Source: Sphingobium sp. CECT 9361 (lineage in GTDB: Bacteria; Pseudomonadota; Alphaproteobacteria; Sphingomonadales; Sphingomonadaceae). Taken from it: a DNA stretch of 64,000 bases. The notes under the pieces are model-generated. The model saw only the letters and a list, made by a program, of their open reading frames with translations. It ran no database searches and was not told where the DNA came from. The stretch covers positions 186,001 to 250,000 of the forward strand of contig NZ_CAKKNC010000002.1 in assembly GCF_918741285.1 (NCBI RefSeq), given 5' to 3'. The translations under genes were made by a program, and so were the position numbers. Below, piece after piece: positions 10,301 through 28,652 of the stretch; position 1 is the first letter of the stretch; every line of letters starts with the position of its first letter.

Positions 10301-11572
10301 CAGATGCGGTATAATGGCACGGCGGATACGTTGTGGCGTCTTACGGGGATCGAGATTATCGATCTGACCGGTCCGGCGGCGGTGGCTGCGGACGTGCGCG
10401 GTACGCTGGACAATCCGGTCATCAACGGAACGCTCGCGAGCGACAATGCGACCATCGACAGCCCAATTACGGGTATGCGGCTGTCGGGCGTGAAAGCGCG
10501 CGGTCGTTTTGGCGGATCGCAACTGGTCATCTCCAGCTTCTCCGGCAATGCGCGCGGCGGCGGGAGTGTCACCGGCACCGGACGCTTCGACTTTGCAGGG
10601 GGCAAGGGCGTCGCGATGGATCTGTCGATGCAGGCGACCAATGCGGCGTTGCTGGAGCGCGACGATATTGGCGCGACGGTGACCGGGCCGATCACGATTA
10701 CGTCGGACGGCGTGGGCGGCACCATTGCTGGCAATGTCGATCTGATCCGTAGCCGCTTTACATTGGGGCAGGCTGCTGCGGTGGCGGCCATTCCGGAATT
10801 ACGGGTGATAGAAGTCAACCGGCGCGGTGAGGAGTTCGAGAAGGCGACGGCAAGTGCGCCTTGGAAACTCGATATCAAAGCGAACGCACGCAATCGGCTG
10901 ACCGTGACGGGGCTGGGCCTCAGCAGCGAATGGCGCGCCAATCTCGACATTGGCGGCACGGTTACTGCGCCGGCTATTCAGGGGACGGTCGATCTGGTGC
11001 GGGGTGGATATGAATTTGCCGGTCGCCGCTTTGACCTGAGCGAAGGGCGCATCCGGTTCGATGGGTCGACGCCTGCTGACCCGACGCTGGATATCGAAGC
11101 GGCAGCAAGCCTTAATGGGATCAATGCGACGATCCGGGTGACGGGGAGCAGCCTGAAACCCGTCATCAACTTCACCAGCATACCGGCGCTGCCGGAGGAC
11201 GAACTGTTGTCTCGCCTGCTGTTCGGAACGTCGATCACCAATTTGTCTGCGCCCGAAGCGCTGCAACTGGCGACGGCGGTTACATCGTTGCGGGGCGGGG
11301 GCGGTGGTCTCGACCCCATCAACGCCGTGCGCAAAGCAGCGGGCCTCGATCGCCTGCGCATCCTGCCCGCCGATCCGACCATCGGTCAGGGAACGTCCGT
11401 TGCGGCTGGCAAATATCTCACCCGGAAGACTTATGTCGAGTTGATCACCGATGGGCAGGGCTATTCGGCAACGCGCATAGAATATCAGGTAACACGGTGG
11501 TTATCTCTGCTGTCGAGCGTTTCCACCATCGGACGGCAAAGCGCCAATGTTCGCGTATCGAAGGACTATTGA
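7391..11572 (+). CDS. tamB: Translocation and assembly module protein TamB (AsmA-like/DUF490)
   Basis: A 1393-residue inner-membrane-anchored protein that forms a long beta-taco groove across the periplasm to TamA. One N-terminal transmembrane helix (residues about 24-44, [19 protein letters not shown]) is followed by repetitive beta-rich AsmA/TamB repeats. The C-terminal TamB domain contains [33 protein letters not shown] and a terminal barrel-like segment ending VRVSKDY. This family is now also associated with phospholipid transport to the outer membrane. The ATG overlaps the tamA stop. Length and C-terminus are typical. Confidence 0.93.
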   Translation: MDEPTPEAEVQPVARKAKRGRWQRWVLGVLLTLAVAVVGAVVWLDTGAGHRFVISRIERVAPQSGLRIKVGGIDGSIYSKARLRDLRLYDPNGLFFSAPDVQLDWWPVAWISNRLDIDRLFIPRATLHQLPKLRPTKVQGPILPDFDIRLMQFKVERLTLAQKVTGREQVATLGGDADIRSGRAVIDLQARVLGGSDAVILSLDSRPDDNRFDVDVTVNAPKGGVLAMMAGLKQDANVRVQGDGTWAKWNGTAIASLDKVPAVSLRLAATKGQYQLTGDVEGQAIAGNGLIQRLSAPRLDLTATGTLENRVLDGTMKLRSAAIDLTADGAFDLRNSSLDNMRIDAKLARPQALLKTMTGRDVVARVRLDGPISTVGFEYLLSAKQLAFGKTILRDVRAQGEGRRAKGGPAIVPIKLSARQLDGQGDLVAGIVRNFSLAGALQINGQKITSTPLQVRSDKLKGALIVIADLKTGRYDIGLTGDINGLLIPGLGIVDVRSKVQAVPGANGAFTLKGQALATMRRLDNSFFRTLGGGLPRLRSGLSLGPDGRLILSGLKLDTPRLSLSANGYRRPDKTFHFEGGGSHKTYGPVKLVIDGIIDRPTVDVLLARPMDSAGLANVKVHLDPNVLGYAFTTEGMSTLGMFTGNGTISLPKGAQSVIFVDRLAVAGSVARGRILPVTGGLDGRLDVSGALAGFVALAPVNGDQQIKTELTATDATFDGPTSIRVRRGKLTATALLEPTGTTIDATVTARGLQVGPMRINRLDGNAKLVDGSGKVTASVVGQRGRLFDLKFDADVTPDRVSVMAAGTLDRRPITLTRAAVLTKTDDGWRLAPTTINYRGGTSQFAGRLGGESTEIEARLNKLPLALLDIAYDTLGLGGAATGTLSYVKPRGGVPTGTANLRIRGLTRSGLALTSRPVDVGVNAVLSATRLAARATINADGKTIGRAQALLTPLGSGDLMQRLHAAPLFAQMRYNGTADTLWRLTGIEIIDLTGPAAVAADVRGTLDNPVINGTLASDNATIDSPITGMRLSGVKARGRFGGSQLVISSFSGNARGGGSVTGTGRFDFAGGKGVAMDLSMQATNAALLERDDIGATVTGPITITSDGVGGTIAGNVDLIRSRFTLGQAAAVAAIPELRVIEVNRRGEEFEKATASAPWKLDIKANARNRLTVTGLGLSSEWRANLDIGGTVTAPAIQGTVDLVRGGYEFAGRRFDLSEGRIRFDGSTPADPTLDIEAAASLNGINATIRVTGSSLKPVINFTSIPALPEDELLSRLLFGTSITNLSAPEALQLATAVTSLRGGGGGLDPINAVRKAAGLDRLRILPADPTIGQGTSVAAGKYLTRKTYVELITDGQGYSATRIEYQVTRWLSLLSSVSTIGRQSANVRVSKDY

Positions 11573-11573
11573 T

Positions 11574-13010
11574 GTGACCACTACCGATGCAGATTCCGTG
11601 CTTGCTGAAGCGCGGCCCCGGCAACGGTCGCGCATCGATAGCAGCGCGGCGATCAGCGTGGTCGATCTGTTCACCATCGGCATAGGGCCGTCCAGTTCGC
11701 ATACTGTAGGTCCGATGCGGGCGGCACTGATGTTCATGGAGGTGCTGCCGGAACAGCCCAAAAATGTGACGTGCGAACTGTTCGGGTCGCTCGCGCTGAC
11801 GGGGCATGGCCACGCGACTGACACCGCCATCTTGCTGGGACTATCCGGGGAGCGGCCGGAGACAGCCGATCCCGAAACGATAGCCCCACAGATCGCCGAA
11901 ATCCGCAAGGCACAGGTCATTCGCTTTGGCGACTGGTCGGTCCCTTTCGTGGAAGACCGCGATCTGCTGTTCCACAAGGGCGTGTTTCTGGAGCAGCACA
12001 GCAACGGTATGCGCTTCACTGCACAGATGGCCGACGGCAGCGAAATCGTTCGCGAATATTTCTCCGTCGGCGGTGGTGCGGTGTTGGGCGGGGATGCCAT
12101 CGCCGATGCGTCTTCGGGCGGAGGGAAGATCGGGCATAATCTCGTTCAGCCGCTGCCCTTTTCGTCCGGAGCCGAGATGCTTTCCCAAGGGGAAGAAACG
12201 GGACTGTGCATCGCGACTTTGGTGATGCGCAACGAAGCGGCATGGCGTCCGCAAGCGGAGACCGAGGCGTTTCTGGACGATGTGATCGACGCCATGAATG
12301 CGTCGATCGATCGGGGTATGAAGCAGGAAGGGATGCTACCCGGCGGTCTTAAGGTTCGGCGTCGGGCAAAGGCGATCCATGCACGGCTGCGCGCGGGGCA
12401 GGAAGGTATGCAGCCTGCGGCGGTATTTGAGTGGGTGAGCCTGTTCGCTCTGGCGGTGAATGAGGAGAACGCTGCGGGGGGCAGAGTTGTTACCGCGCCG
12501 ACCAATGGCGCAGCGGGGGTCATTCCTGCGGTACTGCGTTACTATCGCAAGTTCGTGCCGGGTGCGGATCGTGAAGGCGAGCGCCAGCTTTTGCTGACCG
12601 CGGCGGCCATCGGCTTTCTGTACAAGAAGCGCGCCTCCATTTCGGCGGCGGAGATGGGATGTCAGGGCGAAGTGGGCGTTGCCTGCTCCATGGCGGCGGC
12701 AGGTCTGGCGGCGGTGCTGGGCGGCACCAATCAGCAAGTCGAGAACGCTGCCGAAATCGGCATGGAGCATAATCTGGGGCTGACCTGCGATCCCATTGGC
12801 GGGCTGGTGCAGATACCCTGTATCGAACGGAACACGATGGGCGCAGTGAAGGCAATCAATGCGGCCTATCTCGCGCTGCAAGGCGACGGTCGGCACATCG
12901 TCAGTCTGGATGCGGTCATCGAAACGATGCGCCAGACGGGCGAGGACATGGCGAGCCGGTACAAGGAAACGAGCCTTGGCGGGCTGGCCGTCAATGTCGT
13001 GGAGTGCTGA
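11574..13010 (+). CDS. sdaA: L-serine ammonia-lyase (iron-sulfur type, single chain)
   Basis: Cytoplasmic enzyme that deaminates L-serine to pyruvate and ammonia with a [4Fe-4S] cluster. The N-terminal beta domain has the signature [19 protein letters not shown], and the C-terminal alpha domain has the cluster cysteines in [20 protein letters not shown] and IPCIERN. The preferred start is the GTG at 11574, with AAGGA nine bases upstream; an in-frame ATG at 11547 would overlap tamB by 26 bases and add nine residues. The placement between tamB and the dGTPase gene, and just before the glycine cleavage operon, puts serine degradation next to glycine degradation. Confidence 0.95.
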   Translation: MTTTDADSVLAEARPRQRSRIDSSAAISVVDLFTIGIGPSSSHTVGPMRAALMFMEVLPEQPKNVTCELFGSLALTGHGHATDTAILLGLSGERPETADPETIAPQIAEIRKAQVIRFGDWSVPFVEDRDLLFHKGVFLEQHSNGMRFTAQMADGSEIVREYFSVGGGAVLGGDAIADASSGGGKIGHNLVQPLPFSSGAEMLSQGEETGLCIATLVMRNEAAWRPQAETEAFLDDVIDAMNASIDRGMKQEGMLPGGLKVRRRAKAIHARLRAGQEGMQPAAVFEWVSLFALAVNEENAAGGRVVTAPTNGAAGVIPAVLRYYRKFVPGADREGERQLLLTAAAIGFLYKKRASISAAEMGCQGEVGVACSMAAAGLAAVLGGTNQQVENAAEIGMEHNLGLTCDPIGGLVQIPCIERNTMGAVKAINAAYLALQGDGRHIVSLDAVIETMRQTGEDMASRYKETSLGGLAVNVVEC

Positions 13011-13061
13011 TCGCAGGATATCGGCATTTGCACGGTCGCTCCGGTCGGCTACATCGCGCGC

Positions 13062-14228
13062 ATGACGATGCCCGCTCCCTATGCCGCAAAGCCCGATGAC
13101 AGCGGTGGACGACTTCACCCCGAACCCGGCGGCGAGACGCGCGGGCCGCGCGACATGTTTCAGCGCGACCGGGACCGGATCATCCATTCGATTTCCTTCC
13201 GCCGCCTGCGCCACAAGACGCAGGTGTTCGTGGCGCCGGATGGCGACCATTATCGCGTAAGACTGACCCACAGTCTGGAAGTCGCGCAGATCGGGCGGAC
13301 TATTGCGCGGGTGCTGGGCCTCAACGAAGATCTGACCGAGGCATTGTGCCTTGCCCATGATATCGGCCATCCGCCGTTCGGTCATGCGGGGGAAGATGCG
13401 CTGGAGGAAGCCCTGGCGGAGCAGGGTGGGTTCGACCACAACGCCCATACGCTGCGCACGCTGATGCTGTTGGAAAGCCCCTATCCGCGTTTTGCCGGAC
13501 TGAACCTGAGTTGGGACATGCTGGAGGGGCTGGCCAAGCATAACGGCCCCATCGATCGGCCCAGTTGGGCGATGGCGGAAATCGATGCGATGATGCCTCT
13601 CGACCTGCATAGCTGGCCATCGCTGGAGGCGCAGGTTGCCGCGATTGCAGACGACATCGCCTATGACAATCATGATATTGATGATGGCCTGCGCGCCGGA
13701 TTGCTGACGCTCGACCAGTTGCTCGAAGTGCCGATGGTTGCGCGATGCTGGGAACGGGTACGGACGCGGCATCCCGATGTCGCTGAGGCGCGATTGCTCC
13801 GTGAACTGGTGCGCGACCAGATCGGCCTGATGGTGAACGATGTGCTGGAAACGAGCAGGGCCGCCATTGCTTCGGCGGGCGTGACAAGTGTTGCGGATGT
13901 ACGCGCAGCGGGATGTGCGCTCATCGGCTTTTCGCCGGAAATGGCCGCCGAGGAACGGGCATTGAAGCGTTTCATGTATGCAGAGCTTTATCATCATCCA
14001 GAACAGCTCGCCGCCGCCGAGCGCGCTCGCGCTATCGTCACCGGTCTGTTTGCCGCCTATCGGGAAGACCCGACGCGAATGGCGGATGGATGGTCCGAGG
14101 ACTGTGGCGCGCATGAGCCGGAACGCAGCCGCCATATCGCCGACTTCATTGCCGGCATGACCGACCGTTATGCAGAAAACTGTTACCAAGCGTTATTCGG
14201 GCGGCGCGTACCACTTCTGATGGATTGA
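13062..14228 (+). CDS. dgt: dGTPase-like HD-domain triphosphohydrolase
   Basis: A 388-residue member of the dGTP triphosphohydrolase family (type 2), which converts dNTPs to nucleoside and triphosphate. The HD metal site is visible as [12 protein letters not shown] (His), [16 protein letters not shown] (His-Asp and the following His) and [15 protein letters not shown] (distal Asp). The N-terminus with [24 protein letters not shown] is typical. It starts 51 bases after sdaA. Substrate range in this subfamily varies, so strict dGTP specificity is not implied. Confidence 0.93.
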   Translation: MTMPAPYAAKPDDSGGRLHPEPGGETRGPRDMFQRDRDRIIHSISFRRLRHKTQVFVAPDGDHYRVRLTHSLEVAQIGRTIARVLGLNEDLTEALCLAHDIGHPPFGHAGEDALEEALAEQGGFDHNAHTLRTLMLLESPYPRFAGLNLSWDMLEGLAKHNGPIDRPSWAMAEIDAMMPLDLHSWPSLEAQVAAIADDIAYDNHDIDDGLRAGLLTLDQLLEVPMVARCWERVRTRHPDVAEARLLRELVRDQIGLMVNDVLETSRAAIASAGVTSVADVRAAGCALIGFSPEMAAEERALKRFMYAELYHHPEQLAAAERARAIVTGLFAAYREDPTRMADGWSEDCGAHEPERSRHIADFIAGMTDRYAENCYQALFGRRVPLLMD

Positions 14229-14287
14229 CGCGCTGACGGAATTGGGGAAAGGACGAATCGTCTCCGCGCCGGATTCGGTGCGGGCAT

Positions 14288-14500
14288 GATACGGGAGAGT
14301 GTCGCTGCGGGGTAAAAGCCGGAGCGACCGCCGAAGGAGCAACCGCCCCGGAATCTCTCAGGCGACAAGGACCGTCTCATGTTCAGACACTCTGGAAAGC
14401 GAGCGGCGTAAATCCGCTCCACCGAAGGTGTAAGCCGCTGGATACCCTGAGTTTGGGGTCGATGTGGTCAAATCTCTCAGGTTCCGCGACAGAGGGGGTA
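14288..14500 (+). ncRNA. Tandem glycine riboswitch (two aptamers) upstream of gcvT
   Basis: Two consecutive glycine aptamers can be read. Aptamer I (about 14291-14396) has a P1 stem AGAGTGT/ACACTCT, an internal CGCCGAAGGAGC segment and the conserved AATCTCTCAGGC. Aptamer II (about 14397-14500) has CACCGAAGGTGTAA, a GGATACCCTGAG stem and again AATCTCTCAGGT before GACAGAGGGGG. These are the hallmark conserved blocks of the gcvT riboswitch, which turns on glycine cleavage when glycine is abundant. The expression platform would be the roughly 70 bases before the gcvT ribosome binding site at 14563. Confidence 0.95.
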
Positions 14501-14572
14501 GTGACATGATGGGCCACGCGTGTTGGTTCGTTATGCCATTACATGGACCCTATTGTTTTGTCGGAGACCAGG

Positions 14573-15724
14573 ATGACCACCCAACCCAGTGAAATTCTGG
14601 ACGACTCAGCGCCCGAAACGGCGAGTCCCGAACGCCTGCCGCTGGATGCATGGCATCGTTCGCGCGGCGGACGGATGGTCGAATTTGCCAGCTATGAAAT
14701 GCCGATCCAGTATGAAGGGATCATGGCGGAACATGCCTGGACACGCACCCATGCCGGTCTGTTCGATGTGAGCCATATGGGGCAGTTGGCCTTCAGCGGC
14801 GACGATGTGGATGCTGCTCTCGAAACGGTGCTGCCGGGCGATATTCTGGGTCTCAAGACATTCTGCCAGAAATATTCGCTGCTGCTCGATGAGAATGGCG
14901 GCATATTGGATGACCTGATGGTGAGCCGTCGCCCTGATGACTTCTACATGGTCGTCAATGGCGCGATGAAGTTCGAGGATATCGGGTGGCTGCGCGAACA
15001 TCTGCCTGACAACATCACCATGAACCATATGGAAGACCACGCGCTGCTGGCGCTGCAGGGGCCGGAGGCTGGCGCCGCGCTGGCGGAGCTTATCCCTGAG
15101 ACCGCCGACCTGTATTTCATGCAGTGCAATGCGTTCACCTTTGGTGGCCACGATCTTTGGATTTCCCGGTCCGGTTATACGGGTGAGGACGGGTTTGAGA
15201 TAAGTGTTCCCGCCGAGGGTGTAGAGGCTTTGGCCGATGCGTTGTGCGCTTTGCCGCAGGTGAAACCCATCGGCCTTGGCGCACGCGATTCCTTGCGGCT
15301 TGAGGCAGGCTTGCCGCTGTACGGGCATGACATCGATACGAAGGTCAGCCCCATCGCCGCCGATCTGGGCTTTGCGATTTCGAAGCGGCGCCGGGAGCAG
15401 GGCGGTTTTATCGGTCATGGGCGTATAGCCAAGGAACTGACCGATGGTGTGCCGTCTCGCCGCGTCGGCCTTTCGATCGACGGGCGTTTGCCCGCTCGTG
15501 AAGGTTCGCTCATTTTTGTTGGCGATGCGCAGGTTGGCATGGTCACCTCCGGTGGTTTCGCCCCTACTGTTGGCGCGCCCATCGCGATGGGTTGGGTTGC
15601 GACCCCGCATTGCGCCATCGGCACTGCGCTGGAAATCGAAGTCCGCGGCAAGCGCCTTGCGGCCAAGGTCGCGCCCATGCCATTCGTCCCTCACAATTAT
15701 CGCCGTCTTAAACCGGGAGCCTGA
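14573..15724 (+). CDS. gcvT: Aminomethyltransferase, glycine cleavage T protein
   Basis: The T protein takes the aminomethyl group from lipoyl-GcvH, releases ammonia and makes methylene-tetrahydrofolate. The 383-residue product shows the folate-binding fold: [19 protein letters not shown], the [15 protein letters not shown] motif, [14 protein letters not shown] and [18 protein letters not shown]. The ATG at 14573 has GGAG six bases upstream; the in-frame ATG at 14543 lacks one and would intrude on the leader. First gene of a four-gene operon controlled by the upstream riboswitch. Confidence 0.97.
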   Translation: MTTQPSEILDDSAPETASPERLPLDAWHRSRGGRMVEFASYEMPIQYEGIMAEHAWTRTHAGLFDVSHMGQLAFSGDDVDAALETVLPGDILGLKTFCQKYSLLLDENGGILDDLMVSRRPDDFYMVVNGAMKFEDIGWLREHLPDNITMNHMEDHALLALQGPEAGAALAELIPETADLYFMQCNAFTFGGHDLWISRSGYTGEDGFEISVPAEGVEALADALCALPQVKPIGLGARDSLRLEAGLPLYGHDIDTKVSPIAADLGFAISKRRREQGGFIGHGRIAKELTDGVPSRRVGLSIDGRLPAREGSLIFVGDAQVGMVTSGGFAPTVGAPIAMGWVATPHCAIGTALEIEVRGKRLAAKVAPMPFVPHNYRRLKPGA

Positions 15725-15726
15725 AA

Positions 15727-16098
15727 ATGAGCCGTTATTTTACCGAAGAGCATGAATGGATCGATGTCGATGGCGACATCGCCACTGTCGGCATCACCGA
15801 ATATGCGCAGGAACAACTGGGCGACATCGTGTTCGTCGAGTTGCCCGCTGAAGGCGCGAAGTTCGACAAGGGCGATGATGCGGCTGTGGTCGAGTCCGTC
15901 AAGGCGGCGTCCGATGTCTATGCGCCAATCTCCGGCGAAGTCGTCGAAGCCAATGGCGCTTTGGAAGAAGAACCTGCGCTGGTGAACAGCGATCCGGAAG
16001 AGGATGGCTGGTTCTTCAAACTGCGGGTCGCGGACAGCAGCGAGTTCGAAGGGCTGATGAACGAAGCCGATTATCGCAAGTTCATCGCTGGCCTGTAA
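15727..16098 (+). CDS. gcvH: Glycine cleavage system H protein
   Basis: A 123-residue lipoyl carrier that shuttles the methylamine group between P, T and L proteins. The lipoyl lysine is Lys59 in [10 protein letters not shown]. The N-terminus (FTEEHEWI) and the C-terminal [11 protein letters not shown] are classic. It starts two bases after the gcvT stop, so it is translationally coupled. Confidence 0.98.
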   Translation: MSRYFTEEHEWIDVDGDIATVGITEYAQEQLGDIVFVELPAEGAKFDKGDDAAVVESVKAASDVYAPISGEVVEANGALEEEPALVNSDPEEDGWFFKLRVADSSEFEGLMNEADYRKFIAGL

Positions 16099-16118
16099 TT
16101 TACGCATAAGGAATTAGA

Positions 16119-17477
16119 ATGCGTTATCTTCCCCTGACCGATGCCGACCGCAGCGAAATGCTGAATGTCATCGGTGTGTCCTCGATCGACGACCTGTTTG
16201 TGGATGTGCCTGCCGAGGCGCGACTGACGGCCAAGATCGCCGATTTGCCGGACCACGCCAGCGAGCTTTCGGTGGAGCGGCACATGGGGAAGCTGGCGCG
16301 GCAAAATATGGTCGCGGGCGACGTGCCTTTCTTCCTGGGGGCAGGGGCGTATCGCCATCATGTCCCCGCCAGCGTCGATCACCTGATCCAGCGCGGCGAG
16401 TTCCTGACGGCCTATACTCCCTATCAGCCGGAAATCGCGCAGGGGACGTTGCAGGTCCTGTTCGAGTTCCAGACGCAGGTCGCGCGGCTGTTCGGGTGCG
16501 ACGTGGCGAATGCTTCGATGTACGACGGTTCGACCGCCTGCTGGGAAGCGATTGGCATGGCGCGGCGGATTACCAAGCGCGGCAAGGCGCTGCTGTCGTC
16601 GGGTCTGCACCCGCATTATGTGTCGGTCGCTAAGACGATGGCGAAATTTACCGGCGATCAGTTGGTGTACGATACGCCCACGGCGGAAGCCGCGGCGGAC
16701 ATTGAAACGCTGATTGCCGGGATTGACCGGGACACGAGCTGCGTCGTTGTGCAGTATCCTGACATTCTGGGGCGCATTGCCGATCTGTCGGCTCTGGCGG
16801 ACAAGGTGCATGAGGTCGGCGCGTTGCTGGTTGCGGTGGTGACCGAGCCGGTCGCGTTGGGCGCAATCACGCCGCCGGGCGATATGGGCGCGGACATCGT
16901 TGTGGGCGAGGGCCAGTCGATTGGCGTCGGCCTTCAATTCGGTGGGCCGTATCTGGGCCTGTTCGCGTGCAAGCAGAAATATGTGCGGCAGATGCCGGGA
17001 CGCTTGTGCGGCGAGACTGTCGATGCGGAGGGCAAGCGCGGCTTTGTGCTGACGCTTTCGACGCGCGAGCAGCATATTCGCCGGGAGAAGGCGACGTCGA
17101 ACATTTGCACCAATTCCGGGCTGTGCGCTCTGGCCTTCTCGATCCACATGACGTTGCTGGGGGAGAAGGGGCTGACCGATCTGGCTGCGCTCAACCATGG
17201 GCGTGCCGTTCAGGCGGCAGAAGCGCTGGAGCAGGTGCCCGGTGTCACTGTGGTGAACGACAGCTTCTTCAATGAATTTACCGTGACGCTGAACAAGGAT
17301 GCGCGTGAAGTAGCGCGGACTTTGGCGGATTGCGGGATACTGGGCGGCGTGTCGCTGGGACGCCTGTTCCCGGAAGCTGCGGATTTGGCAAATGGCCTGA
17401 TCGTCGGGGTGACCGAGACGACGACCGAGGAAGACATCGACGCTCTGTGCGCGGCGCTCAAGGAGATACTGGCATGA
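16119..17477 (+). CDS. gcvPA: Glycine dehydrogenase (decarboxylating) subunit 1
   Basis: The N-terminal half of the split P protein, a 452-residue PLP-fold subunit that lacks the PLP lysine. Typical stretches are [38 protein letters not shown] and [14 protein letters not shown]. In organisms with split P protein the heterotetramer with GcvPB decarboxylates glycine and loads GcvH. GAATTAG precedes the start, and the stop overlaps the start of gcvPB by four bases (ATGA). Confidence 0.97.
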   Translation: MRYLPLTDADRSEMLNVIGVSSIDDLFVDVPAEARLTAKIADLPDHASELSVERHMGKLARQNMVAGDVPFFLGAGAYRHHVPASVDHLIQRGEFLTAYTPYQPEIAQGTLQVLFEFQTQVARLFGCDVANASMYDGSTACWEAIGMARRITKRGKALLSSGLHPHYVSVAKTMAKFTGDQLVYDTPTAEAAADIETLIAGIDRDTSCVVVQYPDILGRIADLSALADKVHEVGALLVAVVTEPVALGAITPPGDMGADIVVGEGQSIGVGLQFGGPYLGLFACKQKYVRQMPGRLCGETVDAEGKRGFVLTLSTREQHIRREKATSNICTNSGLCALAFSIHMTLLGEKGLTDLAALNHGRAVQAAEALEQVPGVTVVNDSFFNEFTVTLNKDAREVARTLADCGILGGVSLGRLFPEAADLANGLIVGVTETTTEEDIDALCAALKEILA

Positions 17478-19045
17478 CCATGCTCAAGGAAGGTCGCCCG
17501 ACGCGGCCGGTAGCCGTAGCGCACGAGGGTCGGCCCACGACCACAGGCAACAAGGCGTTGATGCTGGAAGAGGCGCTGATCTTCGAGATCGGGTCGCATG
17601 ACACGACTGGCGTCGATATTGCCCCGGCACCTGAAGTTAAGAGCCGCTTGGGCGGTCTCGAACGGCGCAAAGCCTTGGCATTGCCGGGGCTGTCCGAGCC
17701 GGAGACCGTGCGGCATTATACGCGGCTGTCGCGGCAGAATTACGGGATCGATCTGGGCTTCTTTCCGCTCGGCTCCTGCACCATGAAGCATAACCCGCGC
17801 CTGAATGAGAAGGTGGCGCGGATGCCCGGATTTGCGGATATTCATCCGCTCGCTCCGGTAGCGACTGTGCAGGGCGCACTGGGTGTGATCCATGAACTGG
17901 CCGAATGGCTCAAGACGCTGACGGGCATGGCGGCGGTGGCGATGAGCCCCAAGGCTGGCGCGCATGGGGAGCTATGCGGTCTGCTGGCCATTCGGGCAGC
18001 TTTGGAGGCGCGCGGCGATGCGCGTTCGGTCGTACTGGTGCCGGAAAGCGCGCATGGCACCAATCCCGCTACGGCGGCGTTCTGCGGCTATGCGGTGGAG
18101 GATATTCCCGCAACGCCGGAAGGGCGCGTTGATCTGGCTGCGCTTGAGGCGCGGCTGGGGCCAGATGTGGCTGCCGTGATGATTACCAACCCCAATACGT
18201 GCGGACTGTTCGAGCGCGATCTCAAGAAGATCGCCGATGCCGTTCATGGGATTGGTGGATTTGTGTATTGCGACGGCGCGAATTTCAACGCCATCGTCGG
18301 GCGCGTGCGTCCGGGCGACCTGGGCGTCGATGCCATGCATATCAACCTGCACAAGACCTTCTCCACCCCGCATGGCGGTGGCGGGCCGGGCAGTGGGCCG
18401 GTTGTGTTCAGCGCGGCATTGGCGCCGTTCGCACCGTTGCCATTCGTTGAGAAAACGGATGACGGCTATGTGTTGGTCGAAGAGGAAACGGCTGGCGAAC
18501 ATCATGCAGGCAGCTTCGGACGCATGGTCGCGTTTCATGGCCAGATGGGCATGTTCACACGCGCGCTGACTTACATCATGAGCCACGGGTCTGACGGGCT
18601 GCGGCAGGTGAGTGGCGATGCGGTGTTGAACGCCAACTACATCCTGCGCAGTCTGGAAGGCGCATTGGACGCGCCGTTCGCTGGATCGGGGCCGTGTATG
18701 CATGAAGCGCTTTTCAGCGACAAGGGCATGGCCGAGGGCTTCACCACGCTGGATATCGCGAAAGGCCTCATCGACGAAGGCTTTCACCCGATGACGGTGT
18801 ATTTCCCGCTGGTGGTGCATGGCGCCATGCTGGTGGAGCCTACCGAAACCGAAAGCAAAGCGGCGCTCGACCAGTTCATAACAGCGTTCCGGTCGGTTGC
18901 GGAGCGTGCCAAGGTGGGAGACGAAGCGTTGAAGGGTGCGCCTTATTTCGCGCCGCGTCGCCGTCTGGATGAGACCCTTGCAGCGCGCAAGCCTGTGTTG
19001 GTCTGGACGGAGCCCGCCGCTGCCGTTGCTGAGGCTGCCGAATAA
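17474..19045 (+). CDS. gcvPB: Glycine dehydrogenase (decarboxylating) subunit 2
   Basis: The catalytic half of the split P protein, 523 residues. The PLP lysine lies in [16 protein letters not shown], the glycine-rich loop typical of this family. Other landmarks are [15 protein letters not shown] and [20 protein letters not shown]. The ATG at 17474 overlaps the gcvPA stop; an in-frame ORF extension to 17330 runs inside gcvPA and is not plausible. Last gene of the gcv operon; the lipoamide dehydrogenase (L protein) is not in this window. Confidence 0.97.
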   Translation: MTMLKEGRPTRPVAVAHEGRPTTTGNKALMLEEALIFEIGSHDTTGVDIAPAPEVKSRLGGLERRKALALPGLSEPETVRHYTRLSRQNYGIDLGFFPLGSCTMKHNPRLNEKVARMPGFADIHPLAPVATVQGALGVIHELAEWLKTLTGMAAVAMSPKAGAHGELCGLLAIRAALEARGDARSVVLVPESAHGTNPATAAFCGYAVEDIPATPEGRVDLAALEARLGPDVAAVMITNPNTCGLFERDLKKIADAVHGIGGFVYCDGANFNAIVGRVRPGDLGVDAMHINLHKTFSTPHGGGGPGSGPVVFSAALAPFAPLPFVEKTDDGYVLVEEETAGEHHAGSFGRMVAFHGQMGMFTRALTYIMSHGSDGLRQVSGDAVLNANYILRSLEGALDAPFAGSGPCMHEALFSDKGMAEGFTTLDIAKGLIDEGFHPMTVYFPLVVHGAMLVEPTETESKAALDQFITAFRSVAERAKVGDEALKGAPYFAPRRRLDETLAARKPVLVWTEPAAAVAEAAE

Positions 19046-19052
19046 GTCTGTT

Positions 19053-19550
19053 TTAGAGGGCCAGTTCCTCGCTCGCCGCATGGTGCTCAGATGATATGTC
19101 TGCTGCATGATGCGGCGAGTCTAATGTCGGGACCGCTTCGGGCGGGTCCATGGAAGGCGGAACGGCCGCATCCCGATGCGCGGATTGCGGCATGATGTCC
19201 GTAGGCTGGGCGATCATTGTATCGCTGGCCGCATACTCTTGATCGTCGCGATAAATCGCATTGAGTTGGCGGCTATATTCGTCGCCATAATAGCTGGCGT
19301 TTTTACGTTCGTCCAAAGTGGGGCCGCACCCCTTTCTGCAGACCGGAATATGATAGGGGGCTAGCATCTCTGCTGTCGTACCGATGGGTGAGTTTTGCAC
19401 ACTGTCGAAACTGTCCGCAGTATCGCTCACGTCCGCTTCCTTGATTGCGCCCGAGCTATGCGGCGTCGTCGCGTATCGGCCCAGAGCGATGCCCGAAATA
19501 GACCCGACCGCGATGAAGGAGGCAGCGAAGATAGCAAGTTTGCTGTTCAA
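19053..19550 (-). CDS. Hypothetical exported/anchored protein with a CRKGCGP motif
   Basis: A 165-residue protein I cannot assign. It starts with a hydrophobic signal/anchor (LAIFAASFIAVGSISGIALG), continues with an acidic Ser/Asp-rich stretch, and then has a compact central motif, IPVCRKGCGPTLDERKNASYY, whose two cysteines (CxxxC) are the only ones in the protein. The C-terminal 60 residues are Pro/Asp/His-rich and probably disordered. The start is inferred as TTG at 19550 because AAGGAG lies eight bases upstream and translation from the ATG at 19661 would run through the rpoC terminator. It converges with gcvPB and lies downstream of rpoC. Confidence 0.65.
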   Translation of the reverse strand: MNSKLAIFAASFIAVGSISGIALGRYATTPHSSGAIKEADVSDTADSFDSVQNSPIGTTAEMLAPYHIPVCRKGCGPTLDERKNASYYGDEYSRQLNAIYRDDQEYAASDTMIAQPTDIMPQSAHRDAAVPPSMDPPEAVPTLDSPHHAADISSEHHAASEELAL

Positions 19551-19624
19551 TTCGTGTCTCCTTGGGATGGACCAACCACAATAACCCGACACGCGCCGCG
19601 ATGTTCCAATCCGCGACAGACACG

Positions 19625-19653
19625 AAAAAGCCGCCGAGTTCTCACCCGGCGGC
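19625..19653 (-). terminator. Rho-independent terminator of rpoBC
   Basis: On the - strand, GCCGCCG pairs with CGGCGGC around a ten-base loop and is followed by five T. It lies 50 bases downstream of the rpoC stop. Confidence 0.85.
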
Positions 19654-19702
19654 TTGTTCATTTTACCGACTGCGCGCCTTGAGGAGCGTGGTCGCTATCC
19701 TA

Positions 19703-23953
<4,251 letters not shown>

Positions 23954-23965
23954 TCTAGTTCTCCA

Positions 23966-24070
23966 GTTCCCCTCCCGCTTGCGGGAGGGGGTAGGGGAGG
24001 GGATATTCGGTTCCGAGATCAGACCTGCTTACAGGCCCTCCCCCGACCCCTCCCGCATGCGGGAGGGGAG
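23966..24070. repeat. Inverted pair of GC-rich palindromic repeats between rpoB and rpoC
   Basis: The first arm (about 23969-24001) and the second arm (about 24036-24068) are near-perfect inverted copies of about 33 bases. Each contains its own palindrome of the form CCTCCCGC-N-GCGGGAGG and a run of the GGGAGGGG type. The layout is that of REP/BIME-type intergenic repeats and can fold either as two hairpins or one long stem. The spacer otherwise holds only the rpoC ribosome binding site (GGAG before base 23953). Confidence 0.8.
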
Positions 24071-24075
24071 AGAGC

Positions 24076-28242
<4,167 letters not shown>

Positions 28243-28546
28243 GCTTGGTCCTGCCTTTAATCACGATTTATTTTCGCATTGCAGCGAAAGTTCAGCCGAT
28301 TCGCGCAGCCATGAGACGCAAAAAAGTGCGGGTCGGGGCTGTCCGATCCGCACTGTCAGCGTCTGGCATTACCTTCCGATTTCTGCCCTATTCGTCTCGG
28401 TTCGAGCGCAAATCGAACCGGGTCCCGGGTAGTTGGAAGGTTGGCCCATTTCCACCGGAGAGGCGGAAGCAGGCCGATAACTCTTGAGCGCCATATAGCG
28501 ACGATGTTGGAGTTTGTTAAGAGGGTAAACGGAGGGATGGCCCAAA
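28243..28546. other. rpoB leader / intergenic region
   Basis: About 300 bases between the small ORF downstream of manC and rpoB. It contains a terminator-like hairpin at 28320-28353, a TTTCGC/GCGAAA inverted repeat near 28272-28289, and a GGTTCGA/TCGAACC hairpin at 28399-28419. The rpoB promoter should be here, but no confident -35/-10 pair was identified. Confidence 0.5.
28320..28353 (-). terminator. Rho-independent terminator or attenuator upstream of rpoB
   Basis: Read on the - strand, GTGCGG(A)TCGG pairs with CCGA(C)CCGCAC and is followed by six T. It lies 78 bases before the rpoB start and about 190 bases past the manC-side small ORF. It could end the manC transcript or act as an attenuator in the rpoB leader. 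Confidence 0.75.
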
Positions 28547-28648
28547 TCAGATGAATTGGGCGAAGAACGGCACGACGATCTGCGTTGCCCAAAGCAGCAG
28601 GAGCGCATAGGCCCAATGCTTCAAGGTTGGCCGGTGCGCGCGTGTCAT
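28547..28648 (-). CDS. Candidate 33-residue small membrane protein
   Basis: The - strand ATG at 28648 lies four bases after the manC stop and opens a 33-codon frame, MTRAHRPTLKHWAYALLLLW followed by ATQIVVPFFAQFI. A basic N-terminus and about 20 hydrophobic residues form one transmembrane helix. The position suggests translational coupling to manC; no strong ribosome binding site of its own is visible. It is not recognised and is supported only by position and composition. Confidence 0.4.
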   Translation of the reverse strand: MTRAHRPTLKHWAYALLLLWATQIVVPFFAQFI

Positions 28649-28652
28649 CCGA

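Noticed and set aside
12336..14189. A 617-codon frame antisense to sdaA and dgt
   Set aside because: Spans two well-supported genes on the other strand and has no domain or ribosome binding site.
17330..17473. Possible N-terminal extension of gcvPB
   Set aside because: It lies within gcvPA in another frame; the ATG at 17474 overlapping the gcvPA stop gives a normal N-terminus.
28399..28419. GGTTCGA...TCGAACC hairpin resembling a tRNA T arm
   Set aside because: No acceptor, D or anticodon arm fits around it on either strand.
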